Shown in pieces: positions 1 to 8,958 of a stretch of 22,044 bases of DNA. The translations under genes and the position numbers were made by a program. Below the pieces are notes generated by a model. It worked only from the letters and a program-made list of their open reading frames with translations. It did no database searches and was not told the origin of the DNA. Source of the stretch: Gnetum montanum (Eukaryota > Streptophyta > Gnetopsida > Gnetales > Gnetaceae); the NCBI GenBank assembly GCA_015680685.1, contig MNCI01007673.1, positions 418,910-440,953 of the forward strand, written 5' to 3'. The stretch's first letter is position 1. Every line of letters begins with the position of its first letter.

Positions 1-29
1 AAAATCATCAAAATGTAATGTTCAACATG

Positions 30-202
30 TTACAATTCACTATAAAACATTAACAAAAAAACACATAAAAAGACTAGCAAAAAGTTTGTTTCTAGAAAGA
101 GATTCCAATAACCAAAGGCTATTGTTGACATAGAAACTTCAATTGTAGCCATTATCATCTTTCTTGGAATGCCTCTAGATCTACCCCTCATCCAACCCCT
201 AC
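30..202 (-). other. Possible short exon-like open stretch
   Basis: On the minus strand a T-rich run ending in TTTTGCAG is followed by an open frame of about 56 codons that begins with an Arg/Gly-rich piece (RGWMRGRSRGIPRK) and closes with TAA at 30-32. The T-rich tract plus CAG looks like a plant 3' splice site, so this could be the last exon of a gene or pseudogene. I recognise no family in the peptide. The later residues are hydrophobic and could be chance reading of AT-rich DNA. The rest of 1-360 shows nothing else I can name. Confidence 0.15.
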
Positions 203-399
203 CTGCAAAATTTTATGCTTAAAACATACATTCAAAAAAAGCTACTCAAGAAACATATTGGCCTAATTCATATATAAATTTTATCCAAAAAAAAGAAACC
301 TAAATGAAGAGATCTTTTAGCTATTATAACAAAAATTGTATTATGATTGTCGATGATGTGTGCATGTCATGGCCCTCAGTGTTAAGAAAGGATGTAGCA

Positions 400-575
400 A
401 GGGCCAACTAGCCTACTACCTTATTATTACCTTGGTTGGAGAAGCGCATGCTGATGAGCTTGTTATTGCAGCTGAAGCATGGGCCACCATCGTAGGTGCC
501 TTTCCAGCACTCTGGCAGATCTCTGAAGCTAGCATCATCGAAGCTGGTTTGGTTGGGCTAGGTGGCTTGTAGTAG
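400..575. other. GC-richer patch, possible gene relic
   Basis: This patch is visibly richer in G and C than the DNA on either side. It is open in one plus frame (about 70 codons, Ala-rich) and in one minus frame. Two overlapping open frames in a compositionally distinct patch could mark a captured or decayed exon, but neither peptide has a motif I recognise and no splice signals frame it convincingly. I infer only that its origin differs from the AT-rich surroundings. Confidence 0.15.
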
Positions 576-652
576 TAGTTGCAAATGGAGATAGAGATAG
601 TTCCCATTCCCATTCAGCATTTGGTTGCATTTGGCCTTTTTATGTGTGTAGC

Positions 653-737
653 GGGAATATGAAAAGCTATGGCTCTTTGGTTCACATTTTGTGCAATGGG
701 AATATGAAAAGGTGTGGCTCTTTGGTTCATATTTTTT
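653..737. repeat. Two-copy 45-bp tandem duplication
   Basis: The unit beginning GGGAATATGAAAAG occurs at 653-697 and again from 698, followed in both by TGGCTCTTTGGTTCA. The copies differ at only a few positions, so the duplication is relatively recent compared with other repeats here. It lies in non-coding DNA; the short frame across it simply repeats a peptide. Nothing else is evident between 740 and 1015. Confidence 0.75.
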
Positions 738-1015
738 TCCATTTCATGGGATCTTACATAGCACATGACATGGAGGGCAAAAAATGCACTTCCGCCTCCC
801 CCCCTATCCTACGAGATGAGTTAGCCTCTTGACCAAAAACATGGAAATGAAAAATAGAACAAAAAGGAATTCTTTATTTTTATTTTCATATGCTATGTGT
901 GTAAGAAAAAATTGGTTAATTAATTAGACATATTGAACCTAGAATTGAAATTGACCATGGCCTCTACACACTAGGAAATAATAATTTTTTGTCTTTTCTA
1001 AATAAGTTTAACCAT

Positions 1016-1812
1016 TGATGAGTGGCGAGGTACCCCTACACTCAACCATACGAAACAAGTGTAGCACACGCGATCCGGTCGAACTCCGCAGACTAAGTGC
1101 CTACACGCCCCATGGAACACTTGGGGTTAATCATTCGTTGTCTTCCCAAACTTACTTGTGGTTGTCACAGTATATGGTTAAGTAAGTCCGAGGTATATGA
1201 TTTTTATATATTTTTATGTTTTATGTCTTCTATGCTAAAGGGTGAAGGGTTGAGAAACTAAGTACTAACTCTAACTAATGAACTAAGTCAAAATTACCTA
1301 GTGTCAGCATCCATTCCCACTTACCGTACACACCCTGAACCAATGCAACTGTAGCTACCAAATGCTAATCATTGCTGGGATCACCATGCGTAACGCACTT
1401 GCTCGAAGTGGTCATACTGAGGCACTTAACTAGGAGGAAAGGATTGAGAGAGTCTATCTAGCGTAAGTGTGATGACCAGCCGATTCCTTGACTAACCGTA
1501 CACATCGAGGACTACCATTAGGATTACCAAGCGTAGATCCTGAATACGCCACTGGGTTACCAAGTAGTCACACGAGATGCTCGTAATCATGTCATACTCA
1601 TACCGCATGTGATGAGTAGCCGATTCCTTGACTATCTGTACACATCCTTAGATGCTCGTAATAAAGTCATACTCATTCCGCATTCTAGGAGTTTAAGGGT
1701 GAGAGAGAAAACAATAAATAAAATCCTATTCCATGTACTGCAAGGTTTATCCAAGAAGCTCATCTTTATTGCCATACACAACTTGTGTTCACGTACAATG
1801 TTGCTCGAATAA
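1016..1812 (-). mobile_element. Truncated LTR of a CpG-rich Ty3/Gypsy family
   Basis: It begins TGATGAGTGGCGAGGTACCC and aligns along its length with the LTRs of the central element. Shared landmarks are the CAACCATACGAA block, the ATGATTTTTAT block, and near 1740-1810 the CAAGG...CCAAGAAGCTCATC...GAATAA block. Orientation is set by that homology. It keeps many CpG sites that read TpG or CpA in the central element, so it is a younger or less methylated subfamily. Homology stops close to an ambiguous base at 1819, leaving out the roughly 240 bases that would hold the U3 promoter. The sequence left of 1016 contains no primer binding site. It is therefore a 3' LTR or solo LTR fragment rather than a 5' LTR. 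Confidence 0.8.
1468..1683. repeat. Internal duplications within the left LTR copy
   Basis: Two short blocks are each present twice. AGCCGATTCCTTGACTA with its flanks lies at about 1468-1506 and 1608-1646. AGATGCTCGTAAT with its flanks lies at about 1574-1608 and 1649-1683. They interleave, as expected from a local tandem duplication followed by partial deletion. I do not see this duplication in the LTRs of the central element, so it is specific to this subfamily or copy. Confidence 0.65.
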
Positions 1813-1818
1813 AGATCC

Positions 1819-1819
1819 N
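1819..1819. other. Single ambiguous base (N)
   Basis: This is the only non-ACGT character in the window. It falls within a few bases of where homology between the left LTR copy and the related LTRs ends, so a misjoin or collapsed repeat at this spot is possible. Confidence 0.95.
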
Positions 1820-2300
1820 TGTTTTTCCTAATTTCAACAATTTATAGCCTACTCTTTCTTAATTTTGAAAATTTGTAGAATACTTTATTAAATATTTTCC
1901 TATCTTAAATACAAAATGACTAAAAAATATATATTAAATTTAATTAATTAATAATATTTTTGCTTGCTCGACCATGTTTACCATATTTTTATTTTGTTTC
2001 AACCTTATTTTCACCTCATTTTGCCTTGTTTTGAGCATGTTTTAACCTTATTTAGCCATATTTCTCTTTGTTATCACCTTATTTTGCCTTGCCTTGCCTA
2101 TTAGTGACCCTACCTTAGCTTGTCCAACCTTGTTTTACTTTCTTTTTACCTTGCTTAGCCTTATATTATAAGATTTTACATTATTTTAACATTGTTTAAT
2201 GATTTTATCATACAAGTGTCACTTGATATGCTTATGTTGACATGTAGGGTCAAGTTACTCAGCCTTTGAGCCTAAGTAGATGCTTCTTATAACATTTCTG
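1820..2300. other. AT-rich spacer with degenerate CCTTATTTTGCC motif
   Basis: This is non-coding sequence. Between about 1965 and 2165 a loose motif like CCTTATTTT, often followed by GCC or CACC, recurs at irregular spacing. It looks like an eroded simple or minisatellite array. No gene or terminal repeat is visible. Confidence 0.4.
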
Positions 2301-2324
2301 ACCAAGTTGTCCTCGAATGCCTAA

Positions 2325-2534
2325 ATTGGAAGCATAAAAACCTTTGGCTACATAGCCTCAATGGTTTGGAATATCCAAACTACCATTGACCTTGAAGTTG
2401 GAAACATCATAGAGGGTTCCTTGGTCAAATTCCCTATTTTCTTCCATGAAGATGAGGAGAAAAAGCATGAAATCATGTTCTCCAAAAAACTTAGCTTGCT
2501 CAAGACATCATCAAATCCCTGCATGGAAACATGA
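2325..2534 (+). pseudogene. Unrecognised coding-like stretch
   Basis: One plus frame stays open for 69 codons between TAA (2322) and TGA (2532). The peptide has a protein-like balance of residues, with a charged segment around HEDEEKKHE and several hydrophobic turns. The frame reads on upstream through isolated stops in a way that still looks protein-like. I cannot assign a family. It may be a scrap of a retroelement polyprotein or an old gene. Chance openness cannot be excluded at this length. Confidence 0.25.
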
Positions 2535-3140
2535 AAGCCTTCACATGACCTAGATTACAACTAATGTTAACATGTTTGCTTTTAGTGTTGTTAGCCTTTG
2601 TTTACAAGTTTGGATAGACAAATGGCATTAACAACTCTTGTGGCCTACACCAAGCAAGCTTATGTAACCTCTTGTCTCTTGTCTTTTATCTCTAGCATAA
2701 AATGAACTACAAAACTTTGTAAAATCTATGTAACAAAATAAAAATTTCTCATACCATACCATTTGTAGCCTATGATGGCATGTATTATTCTTATTGTCTC
2801 ATGTGTCCTTATGCAGTCTTTTGTAATAACATGTATTGTTTGTCTTATTTTCTTGTCCTCTTGAAGTTGTGCTTGTAGGGTGAAGCTTAGAGTCATCACA
2901 AGGGTGCAACTCATCATAGCAGTAAGTTACCATGTAACCTCACTACACGAGATTCAATTAGCTTGTCCAACTATGAAAAGAGTACTTATCTCACATCACT
3001 TCTATTATCCCTTCAAAACAATAATCCCATAGCCAAAGTATAGCCTTCCTCATCCTAAATAATAATGAAAACCAATGTTTGACATTCATGCACCATGGCC
3101 ATGTGACATATTCCTCTACATGCTTCACAAATCAAATTTG
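2535..3140. other. Non-coding spacer
   Basis: I see no supported gene, RNA or mobile-element end here. The short open frames are of the size expected by chance. Confidence 0.5.
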
Positions 3141-3141
3141 T

Positions 3142-3241
3142 TGAATGTAACAGATCTCATTCAATAAGAAAAAGAAGGAAGATTCAACATACTTGACTAG
3201 TCAAGCTCACTAAATGTAACACAACTCATTCAATGAGAAAA
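3142..3241. repeat. Dispersed pair of 30-bp repeats with a palindrome between them
   Basis: A unit of the form AATGTAACA..CTCATTCAAT.AGAAAA occurs at about 3142-3172 and again at 3211-3241, a spacing of 69 bases. Between them lies the perfect 14-bp palindrome CTTGACTAGTCAAG at 3192-3205. No coding frame covers the region. Confidence 0.6.
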
Positions 3242-3279
3242 CAAAATTTAGCTTTGGTAATGAAACCCAATGAAGGCTT

Positions 3280-3444
3280 CATAATTCTATGGTACTAATG
3301 CTATGCTAGTGTCATGACTTTATGGTACCAATGCTAATGATAGCCTTATGACTTTATGGTACCAATGCTATGATAGCATCATGAATTTATGGTATTGATG
3401 CAATGTTGCATCATGACTTTATGGTACCAACACTAATGCTGCAT
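3280..3444. repeat. Minisatellite, five 32-34 bp units
   Basis: Five tandem units begin near 3280, 3313, 3347, 3380 and 3412. Each follows CATGACTTTATGGTACCAAT and ends in a variant of GCTATGATAGCAT, itself partly palindromic. Unit lengths are 33, 34, 33, 32 and 33 bases. Copies differ by several substitutions, so the array is not recent. It lies in non-coding DNA. Confidence 0.85.
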
Positions 3445-3787
3445 GCAAAGGTATTCCAAGTATGACAAAAGGTTTCAAAAATCTATCAGCAAATCATAAT
3501 AGAATTAACTAACAACAAGATAGAACCTAATGCCTATTTATATGATGATCGACTTTTAAAAAAGGACTTTCAAGGTTTTTTCATATGCATTGAACCTAAG
3601 ATCTTCAAACAGTGCATATGCCCAAGAGTCCATGATGATCATCACCATTGTTTCATAGTGCAAATCACTAGAAATACCCAAACCCAATTCATAGTCAAAT
3701 TAAGCAGTGCTAGATCTATGAGAGGATACTACAGAACACATCATGCCTCCTACTTCAAAGTCCAAATCCATTGTTTCAATCATCAGC

Positions 3788-3795
3788 TATAAAAG
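3788..3795 (+). promoter_or_regulatory. TATA-box-like site
   Basis: TATAAAAG in the context GCTATAAAAGCACC is a good match to a plant TATA box reading rightwards. No recognisable plus-strand gene follows within the next few hundred bases, so it may belong to an unidentified LTR or be fortuitous. Confidence 0.3.
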
Positions 3796-4114
3796 CACCA
3801 ATCTGTATCTTTGGAACCCATATGTTACATTATTTTAAAACATTTAATTAAAAAATTTTGGCAGTGTTGTGTCGTACTTTATTTCTACATTTTCTACAAT
3901 TTTGTTTTCATTTTAGTTTTGTTTAACAAATATTTTCTCACTCATTTACATTTCATTGATACCTTGTAATAGATGTTCAGGTCCTCAAGTGATCTACCAG
4001 AGAATTTGAGGCACCCACAAATCCTTTTCAAGGCTTGTGGATCTATGGGTTAAACTGTTCTAAAGAGAATCTTCAGCCCTCCAATATTGAATTTTTCCAT
4101 TGCTACAATATCCT

Positions 4115-4576
4115 TTAATTTGCTACAAACAACCTACAAGCTTGGTCTTGGTGTTGAATATTTGCATGAGCTAAAGCTAACTCAAATAGGTGAAGGTATT
4201 GTTTAGCCAAGTAAACTTTTCCAAGAATAAAAGACTCAGGTAAATATTTGTAAACTGCATTAGAAATATTGTTGTAATTTTGGAACCTTAATGGTGTAAC
4301 TACTTGTAAAGGATTCACTCCTTGTGGGTTTGCTATCCTAGTAGGATTCCTTTTGTTGACTAAACTCTTATATTTCTTCAACCTTTCCCTAAAGACTGAT
4401 AAAATAGAAAGAAGAGGTGAACTCTTTCCACTACTTATTCCAAACTCAAAACCCTTTTCTTTTTCTTTTTCTAATGAATAATCAGTTTGATAATCAGAAA
4501 ATTCTTTAGCACCTTTGAAATCTTCTGAGATATCAATTTTTTTAATCATTAACTCAAAATAATAGCTAATTTTCAT
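4115..4576 (-). CDS. Unrecognised 153-codon ORF, possibly the start of a gag-like gene
   Basis: This is the longest uninterrupted frame in the window and ends at TAG. I do not recognise the protein. It has a charged region near residues 28-42 with alternating Glu/Lys, a basic stretch near residues 65-80 (RERLKKYK, NKRNPTR), and a C-terminal third that looks helical. No signal peptide or membrane segment stands out. The start codon lies just downstream of a PBS-like sequence, and about 1.2 kb downstream of a strong TATA box on the same strand. That layout would suit the first ORF of an LTR retroelement, or a gene with a long leader. Being open while nearby elements are full of stops is notable. 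It could still be chance. Confidence 0.35.
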   Translation of the reverse strand: MKISYYFELMIKKIDISEDFKGAKEFSDYQTDYSLEKEKEKGFEFGISSGKSSPLLSILSVFRERLKKYKSLVNKRNPTRIANPQGVNPLQVVTPLRFQNYNNISNAVYKYLPESFILGKVYLAKQYLHLFELALAHANIQHQDQACRLFVAN

Positions 4577-4577
4577 G

Positions 4578-4594
4578 CCCTTCTTCTAGCACCA
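4578..4594 (-). other. Candidate primer binding site
   Basis: On the minus strand TGGTGCTAGAAGAAGGG begins with TGG, as a tRNA-primed PBS must (complement of 3' CCA). It lies two bases upstream of the start of the 153-codon ORF. I cannot name a matching tRNA with certainty, and the nearest CA that could end an LTR is about a dozen bases away. This is a suggestion only. Confidence 0.25.
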
Positions 4595-4605
4595 AAAATA
4601 ACTAC

Positions 4606-4627
4606 TGGTGATCATTTAGGATCACCA
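4606..4627. other. Perfect hairpin, 8-bp stem
   Basis: TGGTGATC and GATCACCA flank a six-base loop. The hairpin lies directly upstream (minus sense) of the PBS-like site. If that site is real, the hairpin would be at the 3' end of U5. Confidence 0.5.
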
Positions 4628-5120
4628 ATGTTTCCTTCGATCTCATGACTGGGATCACAGGAAATGAAGGTATTCCTTCAAACTTGAGTTTAGGTGTTTG
4701 TTGGTCTCTAGAAATACCAAGGCCCATATACCTCCAAATAAACTTAATGGTAATAGAGAAAACTAAGCATACATGTGTATTTGCTATTATGATTATTGAA
4801 ATGGTTGGGTTTGTGTATTAAAAATTAACTAGCTACTATAATAGAAATTCAACTAACCTTGTTGAATACTAAGAGTCATTAAATATTTCTATTTTGTTAA
4901 GTCACTTAGTCTATACAGTCACTATAATACATTGCTTGAAACAAATAAAATTTTACCAAAATTCTTAAGCACAATTATGTAGAAATCTATTCCTAGTTTT
5001 GCCCAAAAACAAAAGTCCAACAGAAAATAGAAATAGAGTGAGATTTAATAGATTTTAAAAGAGAAGAAGAGAGAAAGCAATTTTTTTGTGAAATCTCAAA
5101 CATTTAAGCGAGATATAATG

Positions 5121-5547
5121 AACATGAGGAAACACTTTGTAATAAAGCTATTCCAATTCAACCCAAGGTGTTAAAAATTGTCCAAAACCTTCAGGGCTCA
5201 ACAAGAAATTTTATAAAAAAACACTTCTATTTAACTACCTAGAATGCTTTGTAAAAGGAAAATACAAGCTTTTATGGCTAGTTAATAAATGTCAAGAATT
5301 GCAAAAAATAAAGCTATCAAAAAAGGTATAACAATTTCTAGATTAAACATGAGGGGAAAAAGACTTTAAAATGAAAGCTATTTCAAGTTAGCTCAAAACA
5401 TCAAAGACTTTCTAGACCCTCTAGACTTGAATAGGAAATTTCATAAAGACATTACTATTAAATTTCTCAAGAGGCTTTTCAAAGAAAAATATAAGCTCTT
5501 ACATGGCTAACCAATAGAAGTCTAAAATTGCAAGAAAATAGAGCTAT
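5121..5547. repeat. Diverged two-copy tandem duplication, about 225 bp
   Basis: Copy 1 (about 5121-5317) and copy 2 (about 5346-5547) both start AACATGAGG. They share in order an AAAGCTATT.CAA block, a CTTCAGGGCTC/CCTCTAGACTTG block, GAAATTT.ATAAA, AAAATA.AAGCT, ATGGCTA and a final AGCTAT. Divergence and small indels are substantial, so the event is old. There is no coding frame. If the TATA box at 5762-5770 marks a minus-strand LTR, this duplication lies in its R-U5 part. Confidence 0.7.
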
Positions 5548-5761
5548 AATTGTAATCAGAAAATCCCAAAATTAAATTCCAAGCATAATACTATCTAAAC
5601 TATTAGCTAAGCAACTAAGACAAAATGAGAAGCAAAATAACTCATAGGATTTCAACAAAGAAACTAAACTAATGTTGCAATTAGCAAGTCATTCTTACAA
5701 TTAATCTTCAATATGTCTTCTTAATTCACACCCCCTTGGCCTTCTTTTAACCCTTGAAGCT

Positions 5762-5770
5762 CTATTTATA
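5762..5770 (-). promoter_or_regulatory. Strong TATA box on the minus strand
   Basis: The minus strand reads CACTATAAATAGAGC, an almost ideal plant TATA box. Transcription would start about 30 bases further on, near 5730, and run toward the 153-codon ORF. I see no splice evidence. It could be an LTR promoter or a host promoter; the repeat-rich region upstream favours an LTR U3. Confidence 0.45.
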
Positions 5771-6089
5771 GTGGCTTCTTAGTAGTTACAAATATCATGA
5801 GAAATTAAAATTAGTTACAACCATTATGGGATTTTAGTTACAACTATCATAGAAATTAAAAGATATAGTTGTCAAATGTCTTATTTACATAGGATGTTGG
5901 ATAACTATTCTACAAATCCTCCATATTTTAAGCTTCTTGAATGATAACTACATTCCCTTAAGAGATCATGGTTTACTGAAATTAGTTTTAAAGCTATTTA
6001 TTTCTAACCGCTAAGTAACTTCTTATAACAACATGCTTTTTAATGATTTGATTCAATGGACTAGGCCCATGTTCTCTTTAATGAGGCTG

Positions 6090-7066
6090 GAATGTGGCCT
6101 CGCAAATGAGCTATATGTGCTAATGTAGTGAGGTGTAGATGTGATGGTGATGATGTGCTACTATGCTAAGGTGGTAGAGCTAGTTCATCAAACTAAATTT
6201 TAACTTCATGAAATAACTCTATGTGATGACATGACAAAGTAAGTTTATACAACCTAAAATCTTCCTCATGAATTGGCTTTACAAGCTAACATGATGCTTT
6301 GTTGATGTTACTAATGATGTCATGCTAACATGACATAGGTAGTGAAACTCATCTAGATGAAAAATGGCACTTCATCTATATGCTAATGTGGCATTGTTAA
6401 CGTCATGCTAACATGGAGTTGTGACAAATCTAGTTTGTAGAGGAGAAATTTCACCCTTCAAATTGACTCAAAAAGCTAACGTTGTGGGAAGCTAAAGTGG
6501 AAAAGTTATCATGGCACTACTAATGTGGCAAAGCAACCTTATAGGTTTAAATTTCTATTTCACAAGTTAGTTCTATGGGCTAACGTGACACAAAAGTCAT
6601 GCTGACATGACATATGCTGATGTGATATGCTAACTTGGCCTTCGACTGATTTATATGATATGTTGATATGGCATATGCTAACATCATGATGATGTTTGTA
6701 GAAGATGACATGGAAGATGAAGCAGAATCCATCTAGATGAAATATGTGGTTCCTCTAGTTGCCAATGTCGCACTATTAACGTTATGCCGACATCATGCTA
6801 ATGTGGACAGAAGATGACATGTTAGAGGTAAAAAAATTTATCTAGAAAAATAATGAGCTTAATCTAGATGCTAACATGGCAACTTGCCACATGAAAAAGT
6901 GGGTTTGTAGTGGCAAAAATCATTCTTATGAATAGGCTTAACAGTGTGTTGATGTGTAGAGAAGATGATGTGGAAAGCTAATATGTAGTAAAGCTGATGT
7001 CACATTAGAAGATCAAGATGAGCTTCAAAGCACCAAAATGGATGGGTGAGTCTCATCTAGATGAGA
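6090..7066. repeat. Degenerate repeat region with CATCTAGATG palindromes
   Basis: Motifs close to ATGCTAACATGACAT, and their variants with AATGTGGCA, recur many times. The perfect palindrome CATCTAGATG appears at 6350, 6730 and 7054; the last is extended to a 16-bp palindrome at 7051-7066. The stretches after 6350 and 6730 align with each other for about 75 bases, including an ATTAACGT.ATGC block, which suggests an imperfect higher-order unit near 380 bp. It lies upstream of the minus-strand TATA box at 5762-5770, so it may be an enhancer-type repeat array of an LTR U3. That function is inference. Confidence 0.55.
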
Positions 7067-7914
7067 GTCTACGAATGCCCAAAAGCTCTTTATCGGATCA
7101 ATCCCACAAAGCTTACAAGATGCTTTTGCTTCTTATTACACATAATATTACAACTTAGACTTTTTATCATTTATCTAAAGTTTCCATGCCAAAGCTTGAT
7201 CAAAATAGCTTGTGAGGCCAATGTATTTGTGCTAAGCTATTCTTCAAGTCATTGTGGTCATAACACTCCTAATAAGCTAGATACATTAATAATGGATTAT
7301 AAAGCTTCCTTTCCTTTCTTTTTTAGAGCTAAAATATATTTGCTAAGCCCTCTCTGCCTTCATAATCTAGGATCCTTATTCTACAGAGCTAATGGTAGGA
7401 CCAAATGCAAAATAAACTATAGCTAATGGAAGCATTAGGTTTAAAGCAAGTGCAATGAAGCTTGTTTCTCCTAGGGTTTTCCATGGCTAAAATAATTTCT
7501 ACTTTCAGTAGCCTTAGCATAGTTCATCTCATTCTTTTTGCAATTTTAGGACTTTAATTAAACAATAACTTATGTGCTAGAGCCAAAAGGGAACTATAAT
7601 TGAAGCTTTTATTTTAAAGTAATTAGTTAAGCTTGCTCATTCAACTAGATTTTATAATTCACAAAAGCTATTATTCTAAAGATCTTTTCAAGCTTATTGC
7701 ATAAGCATCTAGAAACACTTCAAGGAACATAAACCACCGTTCAAGCTTTAATACCTTCATAGCTCTTTAGTTTAGGGACCCTCTCTTCTTTTAGCATGGA
7801 ATCTCCTTTCAATCTTAAGCTCTTCTTTCTTTTTAGTAATAATTTACTTCTAGCACTACAACCTTATAAAATCTACTCCATGAAATGGTTGGAAATGTAC
7901 CAACAACACCATGC
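7067..7914. other. Non-coding spacer left of the central element
   Basis: An open plus frame of 121 codons crosses 7061-7426, but the peptide is Leu/Phe/Ile-rich without motifs, as expected from AT-rich sequence. No other feature is supported. The stretch does not resemble the integrase fragment on the other side of the central element. Confidence 0.45.
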
Positions 7915-7919
7915 AGTAT
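7915..7919. repeat. Target site duplication, left copy
   Basis: AGTAT lies directly outside the left LTR. ACTAT lies directly outside the right LTR (21032-21036). Four of five bases agree, as expected for a 5-bp Ty3/Gypsy target duplication with one later change. A match this short could arise by chance. Confidence 0.5.
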
Positions 7920-8786
7920 TGGTGAGTAGCAAGTAGACCCTACACACAACCATGCGAATCACAAGTATTGAACCAACAATCTAGTCAAATTCTATGGATT
8001 TAGCCCCTAAATGTACTAATGGGCAAAGATAGTGATGTGGAGACATTATCGTTGTCTTCTTGGCTTCACTTGTGTAAGCTCACTTGGATGGCTAAGTGTA
8101 AGCCAAGACACATGATTTTTATGTATATTTTATATTTTATTTAATTTATCTAAGTATAAAAAAAGGTAATTAATTGTAAACTAACTAATTAACTATCTAA
8201 TGCATTAATCTAATTGTCCTAACATAAGCATTTAGGCCCACCTTCCATGCACATCTTGAACTCATTATGAACGCTACTAGGTTACCAAGTGTTAGGCTAC
8301 TAGGTGGACCAAGCCATAACACTATTGGAATTACCAAGCATTAATGGTATGTTTGAGGTAGTTGTACTTATGTGTTAATATTAAATGTATTTATTAACTA
8401 GGGACATGAATATAAAATGCATAAGTAATAAGCTGCATGGATGGAAACATTTAAACTATTCTTAAGTGCTACAAGGAATTCCAAGAATCTCGTTGTTATT
8501 ATCGACACATCAAAGTATTTAGATACATTTATGTTTAAATAACAATATACACAATCCTTGAAGTCCTACCATAAGCACTCAGAAAATATTCTAACTCTAA
8601 TGGAAAGACACTAGAAGAGTTTGACTACACTATCAACTTAACGTGTCATAAATGTGCCGGGTACACCCATTTATAAAGGTAAGATTAGATACTACATCAA
8701 TGTATATAACCATGTATCAATGGGGCTACATTAATGATGATACATCAATGCATGCATGTTGATGCAACCTATCGAATGATTGATCA
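7920..8786 (-). repeat. 3' LTR of the central element
   Basis: On the minus strand the LTR opens with TGATCAATC at 8786. It should close with TGATGA-type sequence on the plus strand, read here as TGGTGAGTAGC at 7920. It matches 20165-21031 throughout with scattered substitutions and has the same length. It contains a TATA-like box at 8668-8675. C/T and G/A differences dominate. The edge at 7920 was set by aligning the other LTR and the two related LTR copies, all of which start TGATGA. Confidence 0.85.
8668..8675 (-). promoter_or_regulatory. LTR TATA box (3' LTR)
   Basis: The minus strand reads TTTATAAATGGG, about 110 bases into the LTR. The aligned site in the other LTR reads TATATAAATG at 20914-20923, so a TATA element is preserved in both copies. 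Confidence 0.5.
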
Positions 8787-8795
8787 TACCCCTAT
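8787..8795 (-). other. Polypurine tract
   Basis: The minus strand reads ATAGGGGTA immediately before the TG of the 3' LTR. This is where the plus-strand primer for reverse transcription is expected. It is short and has been eroded. Confidence 0.45.
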
Positions 8796-8958
8796 GACTA
8801 AATGAAAACTCATCCTTGAGTGAACAGAAATAGGATCAATCTTTTTACAAAATTGGAAAGGTATAGAATTATTAACTGACTCACTCTAAGTGCTAAATTG
8901 TAAAAATTTATAAAAATGATAAAAATGTATGTCTTGGACAAAACAATTGGACATCCTT

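Noticed and set aside
3280-3444. CRISPR-like array
   Set aside because: Units are directly adjacent minisatellite copies without unique spacers, and the setting is a plant genome.
7061-7426. 121-codon plus-strand open frame
   Set aside because: The peptide is a Leu/Phe/Ile/Ser-rich reading of AT-rich DNA with no motif and no promoter or splice context.
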